The notes under the pieces are model-generated. The model did not search any database, was not told where the DNA came from, and saw only the letters and a program-made list of their open reading frames with translations. Positions 1-7,200 of a stretch of DNA of 42,035 nt are shown one piece after another (the stretch's first letter is position 1; every line of letters starts with the position of its first letter). The position numbers and the translations under genes were made by a program. The DNA is from an uncultured Oscillospiraceae bacterium (GTDB taxonomy: Bacteria > Bacillota > Clostridia > Oscillospirales > Oscillospiraceae): positions 1-42,035 of the forward strand of contig CAJUFJ010000030.1 of the NCBI GenBank assembly GCA_910585815.1, given 5' to 3'.

Positions 1-73
1 GGCATAGCTCAGCCGGTAGAGCGCTCGCCTCACACGCGAGAGGTCACAGATTCGAATTCTGTTGTCTCCACCA
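1..73 (+). tRNA. tRNA-Val (CAC), missing first 3 bases at window edge
   Basis: Cloverleaf elements are readable: anticodon stem CTCGC/GCGAG enclosing loop CTCACAC (anticodon CAC, valine), T arm ACAGA-TTCGAAT-TCTGT, acceptor 3' strand TGTCTCC, discriminator A and encoded CCA ending at 73. The 5' acceptor strand begins with only its last four bases (GGCA), so three bases lie left of the window. The 3' part is the prophage attachment core, and integration leaves this copy intact. Confidence 0.9.
27..73 (+). repeat. attL core, 47-bp direct repeat with attR
   Basis: Positions 27-73 are identical to 40770-40816, from the anticodon stem through CCA. Identity stops immediately outside on both sides. 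Together with an integrase near the other copy this defines the prophage ends. Confidence 0.95.
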
Positions 74-75
74 GG

Positions 76-110
76 GGAAGCCCTAGAGCCGCAAGGCTTT
101 AGGGCTTCTT
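76..110 (+). terminator. Hairpin terminator just inside attL
   Basis: AAGCCCTAGAGCC pairs with GGCTTTAGGGCTT around a GCAA loop, followed by CTTTCT. It lies directly after the tRNA 3' end, so the prophage supplies a terminator for the tRNA that it separated from the host one at 40821. Confidence 0.65.
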
Positions 111-157
111 TCTATTCCAAATCTGTCGCACTGTTTGCCTGCATATTACAGTGTTTA

Positions 158-196
158 GGGGCATTTTGGGGGCCGTTCGGGGCACAATTCGGGGCA
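158..196 (+). repeat. GGGGCA repeats, probable integrase arm-type sites (left)
   Basis: Three GGGGCA-type units occur here. Positions 176-196 match 40686-40706 at 19 of 21 positions in the same orientation (TTCGGGGCA followed by AATT and GGGGCA). Matching repeats just inside both att cores are typical of arm-type binding sites of tyrosine integrases; that role is inferred. Confidence 0.55.
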
Positions 197-250
197 CGCT
201 CTCATAAAAAAAGAGGTCCGCCGGCGTGGAGCCGAGGACCTCCTGGTAGA

Positions 251-286
251 CATGATAATCCAAGAAAAAGAGAGGAGATTATCATG
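251..286 (+). promoter_or_regulatory. Inverted repeat enclosing the RBS and start codon of the XRE gene
   Basis: CATGATAATC at 251-260 is a perfect 10-bp complement of GATTATCATG at 277-286. The 16-nt loop holds the Shine-Dalgarno AGAGGAG and the right arm contains the ATG at 284. It may be an RNA hairpin controlling initiation or a DNA operator for the XRE protein. Confidence 0.5.
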
Positions 287-622
287 TTAATCCAAAAAAA
301 TATATCCCTTGCGATACAGCGATATAGGGCAAAGCATCACCTTTCTCTAGCCGCCTTGTCTAAAGCATGGGGTATTCCAATATCTTCGCTACAATGCTAC
401 ATCAAGGGGACATCAAACCCAAGGGCTGACACGCTTGAAATTCTTGCAAATAAGATGCAGATTTCCCTCTTTGAAATGGTCTCTGGTCAAGCTCTGGAGT
501 GGGAAAAGACAGAAATCATAGTACGGGCCGCCAAAGAATTTGCCGGTCTTCCCAAAATTCAGCGGTCAAAAGGCACCTATCTGTTTTTCCAATTAGTCGC
601 TCTATTTGACGAAGATATCTAA
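284..622 (+). CDS. XRE-family HTH regulator, 112 aa
   Basis: The start is the ATG at 284 behind AGAGGAG; the open frame runs upstream to 62 but has no other ribosome site. Residues about 5-60 form an HTH_3 domain (LAALSKAWGIPISSLQCYIKG) of the Cro/CI family. The C-terminal half is helical with no recognised domain. It is a close relative in layout of the 115-aa XRE protein encoded convergently at 877-1224. Position just inside attL suggests an accessory lysogenic gene rather than the main repressor, which is at 36.5 kb. Its target is unknown. The start codon is held in an inverted repeat (251-286), hinting at autoregulation. Confidence 0.8.
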   Translation: MLIQKNISLAIQRYRAKHHLSLAALSKAWGIPISSLQCYIKGTSNPRADTLEILANKMQISLFEMVSGQALEWEKTEIIVRAAKEFAGLPKIQRSKGTYLFFQLVALFDEDI

Positions 623-627
623 ATACT

Positions 628-664
628 TGCTGGACGGAGATCATATATTTTCCGTCCAGCTTTC
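628..664 (+). terminator. Terminator after XRE gene
   Basis: GCTGGACGGA pairs with TCCGTCCAGC, followed by TTTCTTT. The convergent minus-strand gene stops at 666, so the hairpin may serve both sides. Confidence 0.75.
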
Positions 665-665
665 T

Positions 666-884
666 TTAATTGTGTTTTGGATAAATGATTTGTGCCTTTT
701 TAAATTGTCTCCAATCAAGACGCTGGCCACAACGGGAGCAGAAGTTCTGTCCCTCCCGTTCCATGGATATTTTACACCTCGGGCACACCGGGTAGGCGCC
801 GTCTACTTGAAACAGGCGAATTTGCGCCACAGTCATGGGTGCCCGGTATGTCAGCTCAGCAGCGGGGGAATTTGCCTTACTCAA
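666..884 (-). CDS. Small zinc-ribbon protein, 72 aa
   Basis: Two CxxC knuckles (CPRC and CSRC, residues about 34-53) make a zinc ribbon that could bind nucleic acid or protein. The first 30 residues have no recognised motif. The ATG at 884 overlaps the end of the XRE gene at 877, so the pair is translationally coupled and probably works as a regulator-partner unit. No specific function can be assigned. Confidence 0.7.
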   Translation of the reverse strand: MSKANSPAAELTYRAPMTVAQIRLFQVDGAYPVCPRCKISMEREGQNFCSRCGQRLDWRQFKKAQIIYPKHN

Positions 885-1224
885 TGTTTTCCTCCCACAG
901 CTGTGTCAGCTCCAGAAACAGCTCTGCGAAGCGCAGCCGCTTTGACTTGGGCAGGACAGATACCGCCTGAATGGTATCCAACAGCAGGAGCACTGTCTGG
1001 CGCTGTTCCGGCTCCATGTTGCCTGACATCAGAGCGATGGGGTCAATTCCCAGCTTGTCTGCCAGGTGCTCCACCATTTTAACCGTTGGATTTCCGTTGC
1101 CCTTCATATATTCCTGAAGGGTGGACTGAGCAATTCCAAGCTCCTCCGCCCATTCCTCTATAGATTGTCCACTGAGCTTACGCTTGGCCCGCAGCATATC
1201 GGCCATGTTATCCTGGATGCTCAT
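877..1224 (-). CDS. XRE-family HTH regulator, 115 aa
   Basis: The start chosen is the ATG at 1224, 23 bases after the -10 box; the frame extends upstream only as non-coding sequence. Residues about 5-60 form an HTH_3 domain (QSIEEWAEELGIAQSTLQEYMKG). The C-terminal half resembles that of the 284-622 protein in length and helical character (ends LELTQLWEENIE), suggesting duplicated or analogous regulators facing each other. It is transcribed from its own promoter (1247-1275), apart from the late operon that ends at 1325. Confidence 0.8.
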   Translation of the reverse strand: MSIQDNMADMLRAKRKLSGQSIEEWAEELGIAQSTLQEYMKGNGNPTVKMVEHLADKLGIDPIALMSGNMEPEQRQTVLLLLDTIQAVSVLPKSKRLRFAELFLELTQLWEENIE

Positions 1225-1246
1225 ACCAGCGCCCCCTTTCGACAAA

Positions 1247-1275
1247 ATTATACAAGGCAGGCGGAAGGAAATGAA
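1247..1275 (-). promoter_or_regulatory. Promoter of the 877-1224 operon
   Basis: Minus strand: TTCATT, 17-bp spacer, TATAAT. It lies just downstream of the late-operon terminator, giving the regulator pair independent expression in the lysogen. Confidence 0.65.
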
Positions 1276-1287
1276 TACCAAGATACT

Positions 1288-1316
1288 GAAAAACCCTACC
1301 GTTATATCGGTAGGGC
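1288..1316 (-). terminator. Late-operon terminator
   Basis: Minus strand: CCCTACCG, 6-nt loop, CGGTAGGG, then TTTTTC. Perfect 8-bp stem immediately downstream of the last late gene (stop at 1325). Confidence 0.85.
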
Positions 1317-1324
1317 TTTGTGTC

Positions 1325-1642
1325 TCATATGATTGGGCTGTTTTCCAAATTTCCCTGTCCAAAATTTGAAGCCCTGGCCGCGTCGTAGGTGATGCCGCCC
1401 CGCTTGTGGTCGGACTTGGCCATGCTCAGGTAGTTGGAACAGACTATCCCGTGGGCGGTCCAGGGCAGGCCCACCATGGCGGTGAGCCAGGGCAGGGCCC
1501 CGGTGTAGCCCGTATGGATGCAGTAGGCGGCCAGCAGCAGGCCGCCCACCGTCACCACCCACAGCAGCGCCCGGATATCCGCAATCAGCTGCTTGGAAAA
1601 CTCCGGCCGGGCCTGACGGCTCCTGTCCACCGTAATCCTCAT
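1325..1642 (-). CDS. Small membrane protein at the end of the lysis module, 105 aa
   Basis: The ATG at 1642 overlaps the endolysin stop as ATGA, which sets the start. Two hydrophobic segments (about residues 24-44 and 50-68) suggest two membrane helices, followed by a polar C-terminus. Gene order holin, endolysin, this gene suggests a lysis accessory role, for example a second holin or spanin-like factor, but no family is recognised. It is the last late gene before the terminator. Confidence 0.6.
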   Translation of the reverse strand: MRITVDRSRQARPEFSKQLIADIRALLWVVTVGGLLLAAYCIHTGYTGALPWLTAMVGLPWTAHGIVCSNYLSMAKSDHKRGGITYDAARASNFGQGNLENSPII

Positions 1643-2445
1643 GCCAGCCCGAACCTCTGTGCGAAGGCATATAGCAGTTGGGCCGCCTGCTCTCGGGTGA
1701 GCAAGTCCTCCCACATGTAGTTGGGCTGGCCGTCGGGGCCAGGGTCGCCACCGGCGAAAATCTCGTTGTCGACGGCAAACTGCCGGGCCTTCTGGCTCCA
1801 GTCGCCGCAGTCGTTGTCACGCAGCTCCTGGCGGTACTGCTGCATGGCGGTGGCGAACATCTTGTTGAACTTCTCCTGGTCCATGTCTTCCTCCTTGTCT
1901 GTCATTCCGTTGTGCGCCCGGGCGTCCACCACCCAGTAATAGGCACACTCGTTGCGGAAGGTCTCCACGTCGCCGTTCAGGCGCTTGTCCTTGGTGCTGG
2001 CCGGATCATTGATGCGAATTTTTCCGTCCGCCCACCAGACCACAATGAAGTGGCCGCCACCGGTCCAATTGCCCTTTTTCATCAGAGCAATGAGGTAATA
2101 GCCCTGCTTCAGATATTCCAATGCCTGGTCGTGGACCTTGCTCCTGGGCTTGTGGTATGTATTGGTCCAGCTCAGCTGCCAGCACTTGATTCCAAAAGCG
2201 GCGAACTGGGGGGCGAAATAGCCGTAGTAGGTGCCGGCGTTCAGGGCCTTGTAGCCGTGGTCCAACGACCACTTGCAGGCGTCCTCCGGGGTGAAAGTCT
2301 GGCCGGTGAGGGTCTCAATAAGCATGGCGGCGCAGCTGGGGCCGCAGCCGGAGCCGCCGATGGTGGCGGTCTCTCCCTTCACCTGGTAGGGCTTGTCCTT
2401 CCATCGCTTGTCTGTCTGAAGGTAGCTGACCGGCCGTTTATTCAT
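1639..2445 (-). CDS. Endolysin: C39-like cysteine peptidase with C-terminal SLH-like segment, 268 aa
   Basis: Cleaves peptide bonds, probably in peptidoglycan cross-bridges, at the end of the lytic cycle. The N-terminal domain matches the Peptidase_C39_2 (papain-like) pattern: Cys34 in GSGCGPSC, His132 in GGGHFIVVW and Asp147 in INDP. The last ~65 residues (KARQFAVDNEIFAGG ... LLTREQAAQLLYAFAQR) look like an S-layer-homology motif that would bind cell-wall polymers. Start at 2445 overlaps the holin stop and gives a clean N-terminus; a start 7 codons earlier is possible. No signal peptide, consistent with holin-dependent release. Confidence 0.8.
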   Translation of the reverse strand: MNKRPVSYLQTDKRWKDKPYQVKGETATIGGSGCGPSCAAMLIETLTGQTFTPEDACKWSLDHGYKALNAGTYYGYFAPQFAAFGIKCWQLSWTNTYHKPRSKVHDQALEYLKQGYYLIALMKKGNWTGGGHFIVVWWADGKIRINDPASTKDKRLNGDVETFRNECAYYWVVDARAHNGMTDKEEDMDQEKFNKMFATAMQQYRQELRDNDCGDWSQKARQFAVDNEIFAGGDPGPDGQPNYMWEDLLTREQAAQLLYAFAQRFGLA

Positions 2446-2686
2446 CCCGCACTGCCCCTGCTGCACCCTGTATGTCCTCCACAGCCTTTTTCACACTCTC
2501 AGCGTCCACCTTGCCCTCCGTGATGATATAGGCTATCACGGAGGCTACAGATACCACGGCCCCTGCCACCGCGCTAACGGTGCCCTCGTCCAACCCGAAG
2601 ACCATGGCCAGACCGGTGACGATGCCCGCCACCGCCGCCCACAGCTTCCGGCTGCTCAGCTTGCGTTTCCAGTTGATTTTGTTCAT
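2438..2686 (-). CDS. Phage holin, 82 aa
   Basis: Starts MNKINWKRKLSSRKLW, the typical opening of Firmicutes phage holins, followed by two hydrophobic segments (about 15-33 and 37-56) and a charged C-terminal tail. It is predicted to permeabilise the membrane and let the endolysin reach the wall. AGGATAGG precedes the ATG at 2686. It overlaps the endolysin start. Confidence 0.8.
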   Translation of the reverse strand: MNKINWKRKLSSRKLWAAVAGIVTGLAMVFGLDEGTVSAVAGAVVSVASVIAYIITEGKVDAESVKKAVEDIQGAAGAVRDE

Positions 2687-2705
2687 AAAATACCTATCCT
2701 TTCTG

Positions 2706-2951
2706 TTAGTTCCTCATCGCCTGCTCCAGGTCCTCAATACGGTGGTTGGCCACCTTGATTTTCTCCTCTTGAAGCTCCGTGCGTTCCTCCAGCTTATATG
2801 TCCGTTCAATCAAGTTGTTGTGGGCCTGGACTTTTTTCTCCAGCTGCTCCAGCCGGTACTGGGTCAGCTTGGAGGAGACTAGGATGCCTCCAAAGGCACC
2901 AGCACCAGAGCCAGCCAACCCAATCAGCGCCACCATGACAGCTTCGCTCAT
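2706..2951 (-). CDS. Membrane-anchored coiled-coil protein next to holin, 81 aa
   Basis: The ATG at 2951 follows GAGGAGG; the frame extends upstream but only as shadow. An N-terminal helix (about 4-26, Gly/Ala rich) is followed by a heptad-rich coiled coil with the segment KVQAHNNLIERTYKLEE. This architecture is common in XhlA-like proteins encoded beside Firmicutes phage holins, and a role in holin function or timing is inferred from position. Confidence 0.65.
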   Translation of the reverse strand: MSEAVMVALIGLAGSGAGAFGGILVSSKLTQYRLEQLEKKVQAHNNLIERTYKLEERTELQEEKIKVANHRIEDLEQAMRN

Positions 2952-2953
2952 AA

Positions 2954-3430
2954 TCAGGCCTCCTCTCCGGTGTCCAAGTTGGACACCGCCTCCCAGTTGC
3001 CGGGGTAGTCGACGGGGGAATAGGCGTTGTTGTCCGCCTTGGAGCGCCAGACCTGGTCCTCCCAGATACAGCACTCGCCCTTCTGGTACAGCCCCCGGCT
3101 GCCTTGAGGGGCGGCATAGGGTTTTGCCCTGGCCGGGTCAGTGGTGTGGCAGACGTCCCAGAGAGAGACCGCTTTATCCGGGCTCCAGTCGCCCTGCCCG
3201 GTAGCGTTGTGCTGCTGCCACAGCTTGTACACCTGCCCCTGCCACCTGTAGGGCGTGCCCACAGGCACGTCGGAAAAGTCCCGCTGCCGCCAGGTGGGGA
3301 TTTTCTCCTCCTGCTCGATCAGGGCAGTGCCGTCCGCCTCACCGGCCACGGCCATAGCCGCCAGCGCCCGGGCGTCCTCCGCCCCTCTGCTCCTCACAGC
3401 CTCCTGGGCCAGTGTGATGATCTCAGCCAT
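2954..3430 (-). CDS. Tail-associated protein with two carbohydrate-binding-like modules, 158 aa
   Basis: After a helical N-terminus there are two aromatic-rich modules of CBM5/12 type: GTPYRWQGQVYKLWQQH at about 77-93 and RGLYQKGECCIWEDQVWRS at about 132-150. Similar short proteins near siphovirus tail ends are thought to bind surface glycans. Placement between a coiled-coil tail protein and the lysis genes supports a structural or adhesion role. Catalytic residues are not evident. Confidence 0.6.
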   Translation of the reverse strand: MAEIITLAQEAVRSRGAEDARALAAMAVAGEADGTALIEQEEKIPTWRQRDFSDVPVGTPYRWQGQVYKLWQQHNATGQGDWSPDKAVSLWDVCHTTDPARAKPYAAPQGSRGLYQKGECCIWEDQVWRSKADNNAYSPVDYPGNWEAVSNLDTGEEA

Positions 3431-3887
3431 TGCTCTCCACTCCTTCCTGATAGGCGGCCTCCAGCTTTTCCTCCACCTGGGCGGCGGTACCGGCCGCCTC
3501 CAGCGCCTGGATGGTCTCAGCCTGGGCTTGAATGGTCTGCTCCTGCTCCTGAATTGTGGCGACCTGGCTGGCCACGTCGGCGGTCAGCTCGTCCACCTGG
3601 GCCTGGAAACCGGCCACATCCCCCAGGAACTGTTCCGCCACCTTCAGGGAGACAGTATAGCTCCGGGTGTTGGAGCTGTAGGAGATGTCCTGCGCCGTGA
3701 AGCCGTAGCCAACGGGCAGGAGACAGCTCCCCTCAATGATTGGCTGGGCCCAGTTGATGGCCTCGATCTCCTCCAGGTTGGCCCGCTCCCGCTCGAACAC
3801 GGCCTCATAGCAGCCATTGGCAGAGCCCCGCAGCACCATGGCACAGGGCACTCCGCAGATATGGGCCTCGATTCCATACATACTCAT
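3423..3887 (-). CDS. Tail-fibre-associated coiled-coil protein, 154 aa
   Basis: The ATG at 3887 follows AGAGGAG. The N-terminal ~85 residues look like a compact beta-rich domain (VPCAMVLRGS ... SYTVSLKVAEQ). The C-terminal part is a Gln/Glu-rich coiled coil (about 95-150). Probably a trimeric or dimeric appendage or chaperone of the preceding fibre proteins; this is inferred from order only. Confidence 0.5.
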   Translation of the reverse strand: MSMYGIEAHICGVPCAMVLRGSANGCYEAVFERERANLEEIEAINWAQPIIEGSCLLPVGYGFTAQDISYSSNTRSYTVSLKVAEQFLGDVAGFQAQVDELTADVASQVATIQEQEQTIQAQAETIQALEAAGTAAQVEEKLEAAYQEGVESNG

Positions 3888-3928
3888 GATGAATTACTCC
3901 TCTCTTTCCGGGCCGGATGGCCCTTTCT

Positions 3929-4321
3929 TTATTTCTTTGCAGCCCCCGGTTTGTTGCATGGGGGTGTACAACTAAGAAACGGCATCAGTCCCAGGGGCCG
4001 CACCTTGCCGGTGTACCGGTAACCCCGGCGAGTGGCCTCCTGTGACTTGGCTGCTTTTGCCTTTCTGGCCCTCTCTGTGGCCTCCTGGTCATCATCAGGG
4101 CAGAGGACCACCTCCACCAGACCGCCCTCCTCGTCCACCACAGGGCGCAAGAGAGGGTAATACCGCCTAACTTTCCGGGCCAGAGCTCCCTGTGACGGAA
4201 TTTCCCACCAGGCCTCCGGGTCCTCCACATCGGAGAGGGCCGCCGGCCGGTCCACAGGGGTGAGAACGCCGTCCGGTCCCCTGCTATGCCGGCCTGTCCA
4301 GATACGGTCCAGGACGCCCAT
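3929..4321 (-). CDS. Hypothetical protein in tail-fibre region, 130 aa
   Basis: No family recognised. The ATG at 4321 is chosen, 8 bases after the preceding stop; a GTG at 4342 in the same frame would add 7 residues and overlap that gene. It contains a WW-rich segment (EDPEAWWEIP), an acidic patch and a basic Lys/Arg stretch near the C-terminus, and ends CTPPCNKPGAAKK. Its position between the sigma-like gene and tail appendage genes implies late expression. Confidence 0.5.
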   Translation of the reverse strand: MGVLDRIWTGRHSRGPDGVLTPVDRPAALSDVEDPEAWWEIPSQGALARKVRRYYPLLRPVVDEEGGLVEVVLCPDDDQEATERARKAKAAKSQEATRRGYRYTGKVRPLGLMPFLSCTPPCNKPGAAKK

Positions 4322-4328
4322 AGTGGCC

Positions 4329-5459
4329 TTATGAATTAGCACAGCCCGTCACCAGCCTTTGCAGCTTCACATAGGTCTCCGGGTCCAGCCGGGCCCCGAT
4401 ACTGCCATCCTTGGGGGCGGGAATGTGCCCAACTTGGACACATTGCCGTTTGAGGCGGCTGTAGGCGGACTGGACCGTCTTGGGCTTCAGGCCCAGTTCC
4501 CTGGCCGCCTCCTCCGGGGAGACGCCGGCCTCCCGCCGGCGGGACAGCTCATAGTTGTACCGGCTCACGCCGTCCACCTGTTGGCCCCGGAAGCAGAAGC
4601 GGTAGTAAAAATACAGCGGCATTCCGGTCTGGAGCGCCAGGGAGAACTTGTCCGCTTGGTCCCACTCCCGAATTTCCGGCCGGGAGAGGGGCGGGCCACC
4701 CCGTACGTCCAGCCGGCGAATGGTGCGCCCCGCCTTGGACAGCGTCCGGCTGACGGTGCTCCGCTCCAGCTCCAGCTTACTGGCCAGCTCCTCCTGAGTC
4801 TTGGGGAACCGGGAGAGCACCAGCAGCATAAGCTGCCGCTGGCGGTCGGTGAGGACAGGCACCTGGGCCAGATACCGCTTCCAGTCGAAGCCGCCCTTGC
4901 CGTCGACGCAGGAGGCAATCAGCTTCTTGGCCTCCACCCACTCCTGCATCCTGGTCACGCCGTTTTTGATCACCCTGGCCACGGTGGACTTGTCCACTCC
5001 CTGCTCCTGGGCGATCAGTTCCATGGAGAGCCCCTGGTTGTAGTAGGCGTCTATGTAGAGCCGCTGCCGGTCGGTGAGGCGCTGGGCCCCCTCGGCCAGC
5101 CAGCTTCGCAGCTGATCCATGCCGGCACCCAGCTCCACGAATTCCCCGGCCTCCACCTGCTGCCAGCTGTGGCCCTCGATGTCGCTCCAGCAGGTACTGG
5201 ACCGCTCGAAAAAGTCAAAGCTCAGGGCCCCAATGTCCAGCCGCCGGCGCTGTTCCTTCCGGGCCTTGCGGACCGCCGGAGGATCCAGGTAGTCGATTTG
5301 CACCTGCACATCCCGGATGGCCGCCCGGTAGGTGGAGATTTTCGCCTTTAATGCCGCCCGGCGCTGAGAATCTGTCTCCGCCTTCATCTGTACCTGGTAC
5401 TCCTTCATCCGGGCCTTGAGTTTGGCCAGTTGGGCCCGGTTCTCCTCCAGGGCGGTCAC
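4329..5459 (-). CDS. Sigma-70 region-4-like protein with three HTH segments, 376 aa
   Basis: Residues 1-60 are a coiled coil. Residues 127-174 (LTDRQRLYIDAYYNQGLSM ... DKSTVARVIKNGVTRM) match sigma-70 region 4. A second copy follows at 203-250 (LTDRQRQLMLLVLSRF ... ERSTVSRTLSKAG), and a third HTH at 313-340 (EEAARELGLKPKTVQSAYSRL). It is therefore probably a DNA-binding transcription factor, yet it is encoded in the tail operon. The GTG start at 5459 overlaps the fibre stop (GTGA). It could regulate late genes or host functions, or be packaged with the tail; no evidence chooses among these. Confidence 0.65.
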   Translation of the reverse strand: MTALEENRAQLAKLKARMKEYQVQMKAETDSQRRAALKAKISTYRAAIRDVQVQIDYLDPPAVRKARKEQRRRLDIGALSFDFFERSSTCWSDIEGHSWQQVEAGEFVELGAGMDQLRSWLAEGAQRLTDRQRLYIDAYYNQGLSMELIAQEQGVDKSTVARVIKNGVTRMQEWVEAKKLIASCVDGKGGFDWKRYLAQVPVLTDRQRQLMLLVLSRFPKTQEELASKLELERSTVSRTLSKAGRTIRRLDVRGGPPLSRPEIREWDQADKFSLALQTGMPLYFYYRFCFRGQQVDGVSRYNYELSRRREAGVSPEEAARELGLKPKTVQSAYSRLKRQCVQVGHIPAPKDGSIGARLDPETYVKLQRLVTGCANS

Positions 5460-7171
5460 AGTCTCACCCCCCTGGGATAACGCGGATCAAAAACATTCCA
5501 TGGGGCAGCCAGGTCCTCAATGACCATTTCCCGCACCTGTACCTGTACCCATGTCAATCCATCCATGTCGCTCCATGCTTGAAAATCGGCTTCCAGTTCG
5601 TCCCAGGTGCGGGCATTGACATTGACGTACCAGGCAAAAACATGTACCCAATTCAGGAGCTTTTCGATTTCTGTCAGGGCCGCTTCGATCCGGTTTGCGC
5701 CGTCGGCACTTAGCTGTCTCATACTGTCAGGCAGGCTGGCTGGGGGATACAGAAAAGCGCTATGATAGTCATAGGCCTTCTTCAAAAGGGCGGGGCGGCT
5801 GTTGGCCACGGCCGCCGCATTGGCCAGATACCGGCTCATCTGGCCGCCGGTGGGACTGTCCTCCTCCGTCCAGTCGGTCTTTACCTCTAGCGGGATTCTT
5901 ATTCCAACCTCCCCTAGACGTTTGCCCAGATAGTCTACTGCCGTCTCCACCCGGTTAAGGTCTATCGCATTATAGGCGCCCCGGTTGGAACGGTCGGAGA
6001 TGACCGGCGTGTCCTGCTCAGTCCCAAAGGTCCACTCCTGACGCTGCGCATCTGTCATGGCGCTCCAGCTGATCTTCAGCAGCGCCTGGAGCCTGGACAG
6101 ATTGTTATTCGTCCGGTCTGTAACCAGCCAGATCCCGGTCATGGTTCGCTCTACCTGCGTCTCATTACCGTCATTGTCGGTAACGTACAGGGCAACGATA
6201 TGCGGGCCTGGGGGGACGACAGGCATCTGCCAGCATGCCTCGCCGCAGCGGATCACTGCGGACTGATGGGGACCGTCGTTCAAAGACACCTCCGCGCGGC
6301 TAACCCCGGAGCCATCATCGCTGACTGCCCAGCGGAACTGAGGAGAACAGTCGTTACAGATAAATATGCCGGAGGTTGGATACAGCGCCGCTGCCGCCGG
6401 CGGGTCGAGCTCTCTCACCCGAACGCCAAAATCGGCTTCCGTGGCGTCCTCACCGCTTGAAGCAGTCAGCACGCCGGGGTAGACATGATGTTCCATATAC
6501 CAGCTTGTCTTGCCCGGGGCCCGGAGCTGAGCGGACCATATGCCGTCCGTCCCCGGAGCCAGCGTATATGTATTCCCAAGGAAGTCCGCTGTGGCATTGC
6601 CGGCAAATTCAAGGGTAATCTCACTGGAGGGCGTGGTGGTGATGACGATACTTGCCCTCAAAACAGATATCCCGTCAACCGCGCAGTCTGACGCCTCCAC
6701 TGACAAAACAGTTGGTACCGCCTTGTAGGCGGTGACCTGGTATTCCCTGGTGGATATGCCGCGCTGATTCTCCGCGATGACCATATACTGGACAACGCAG
6801 CTCTCCAGGCTCCAGCTCTCCGGAGAGGGCCCTGGAACCGGGCCGTCAAAGGTTCCTGTGTCCGTATGGTACGTCAGCGGATACTCCTGCCCCTGAAAGG
6901 AGACTGCCACAGTCCCGCTAAAGGGTTCTTCCACCGTGACGATGCCGCCTCCAGTAAATTCCCGCTCTACATTTTCAATCACCCTGACATGGGCCAGATA
7001 GCTTTCCCCTACGAAACACGGAGCTGTTTTTATGGACTGGATGACGGGCAGGGTATATTCGTAGCCGTACATGACGGTGTACCAGCGTTTCCCATCCATA
7101 TCCCCAAGGGTGGGATAGGCGTCCTCAACCATGTCCCAGGTCCTGGGCGTCAACCGCTCCCATATGCTCAT
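5456..7171 (-). CDS. Tail fibre / baseplate protein, 571 aa
   Basis: The start ATG at 7171 is taken because GGGGGT precedes it; a frame start at 7186 is also open. The N-terminus (RLTPRTWDMVEDAYPTLGDM) resembles the C-terminus (NARTWDELEADFQAWSDMDGLTW), a repeated Trp-rich module at both ends. Between are beta-rich segments resembling immunoglobulin-like or fibronectin-like domains (about 60-350). It is likely a structural fibre contacting the host surface. No enzymatic motif is seen. Confidence 0.6.
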   Translation of the reverse strand: MSIWERLTPRTWDMVEDAYPTLGDMDGKRWYTVMYGYEYTLPVIQSIKTAPCFVGESYLAHVRVIENVEREFTGGGIVTVEEPFSGTVAVSFQGQEYPLTYHTDTGTFDGPVPGPSPESWSLESCVVQYMVIAENQRGISTREYQVTAYKAVPTVLSVEASDCAVDGISVLRASIVITTTPSSEITLEFAGNATADFLGNTYTLAPGTDGIWSAQLRAPGKTSWYMEHHVYPGVLTASSGEDATEADFGVRVRELDPPAAAALYPTSGIFICNDCSPQFRWAVSDDGSGVSRAEVSLNDGPHQSAVIRCGEACWQMPVVPPGPHIVALYVTDNDGNETQVERTMTGIWLVTDRTNNNLSRLQALLKISWSAMTDAQRQEWTFGTEQDTPVISDRSNRGAYNAIDLNRVETAVDYLGKRLGEVGIRIPLEVKTDWTEEDSPTGGQMSRYLANAAAVANSRPALLKKAYDYHSAFLYPPASLPDSMRQLSADGANRIEAALTEIEKLLNWVHVFAWYVNVNARTWDELEADFQAWSDMDGLTWVQVQVREMVIEDLAAPWNVFDPRYPRGVRL

Positions 7172-7200
7172 ATTACATACCCCCATTCCATAGCGGGACC

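Noticed and set aside
606..1082. Plus ORF opposite the left-end regulators
   Set aside because: Antisense of two convincing minus genes; Cys/Ala/Pro-rich and without an RBS.
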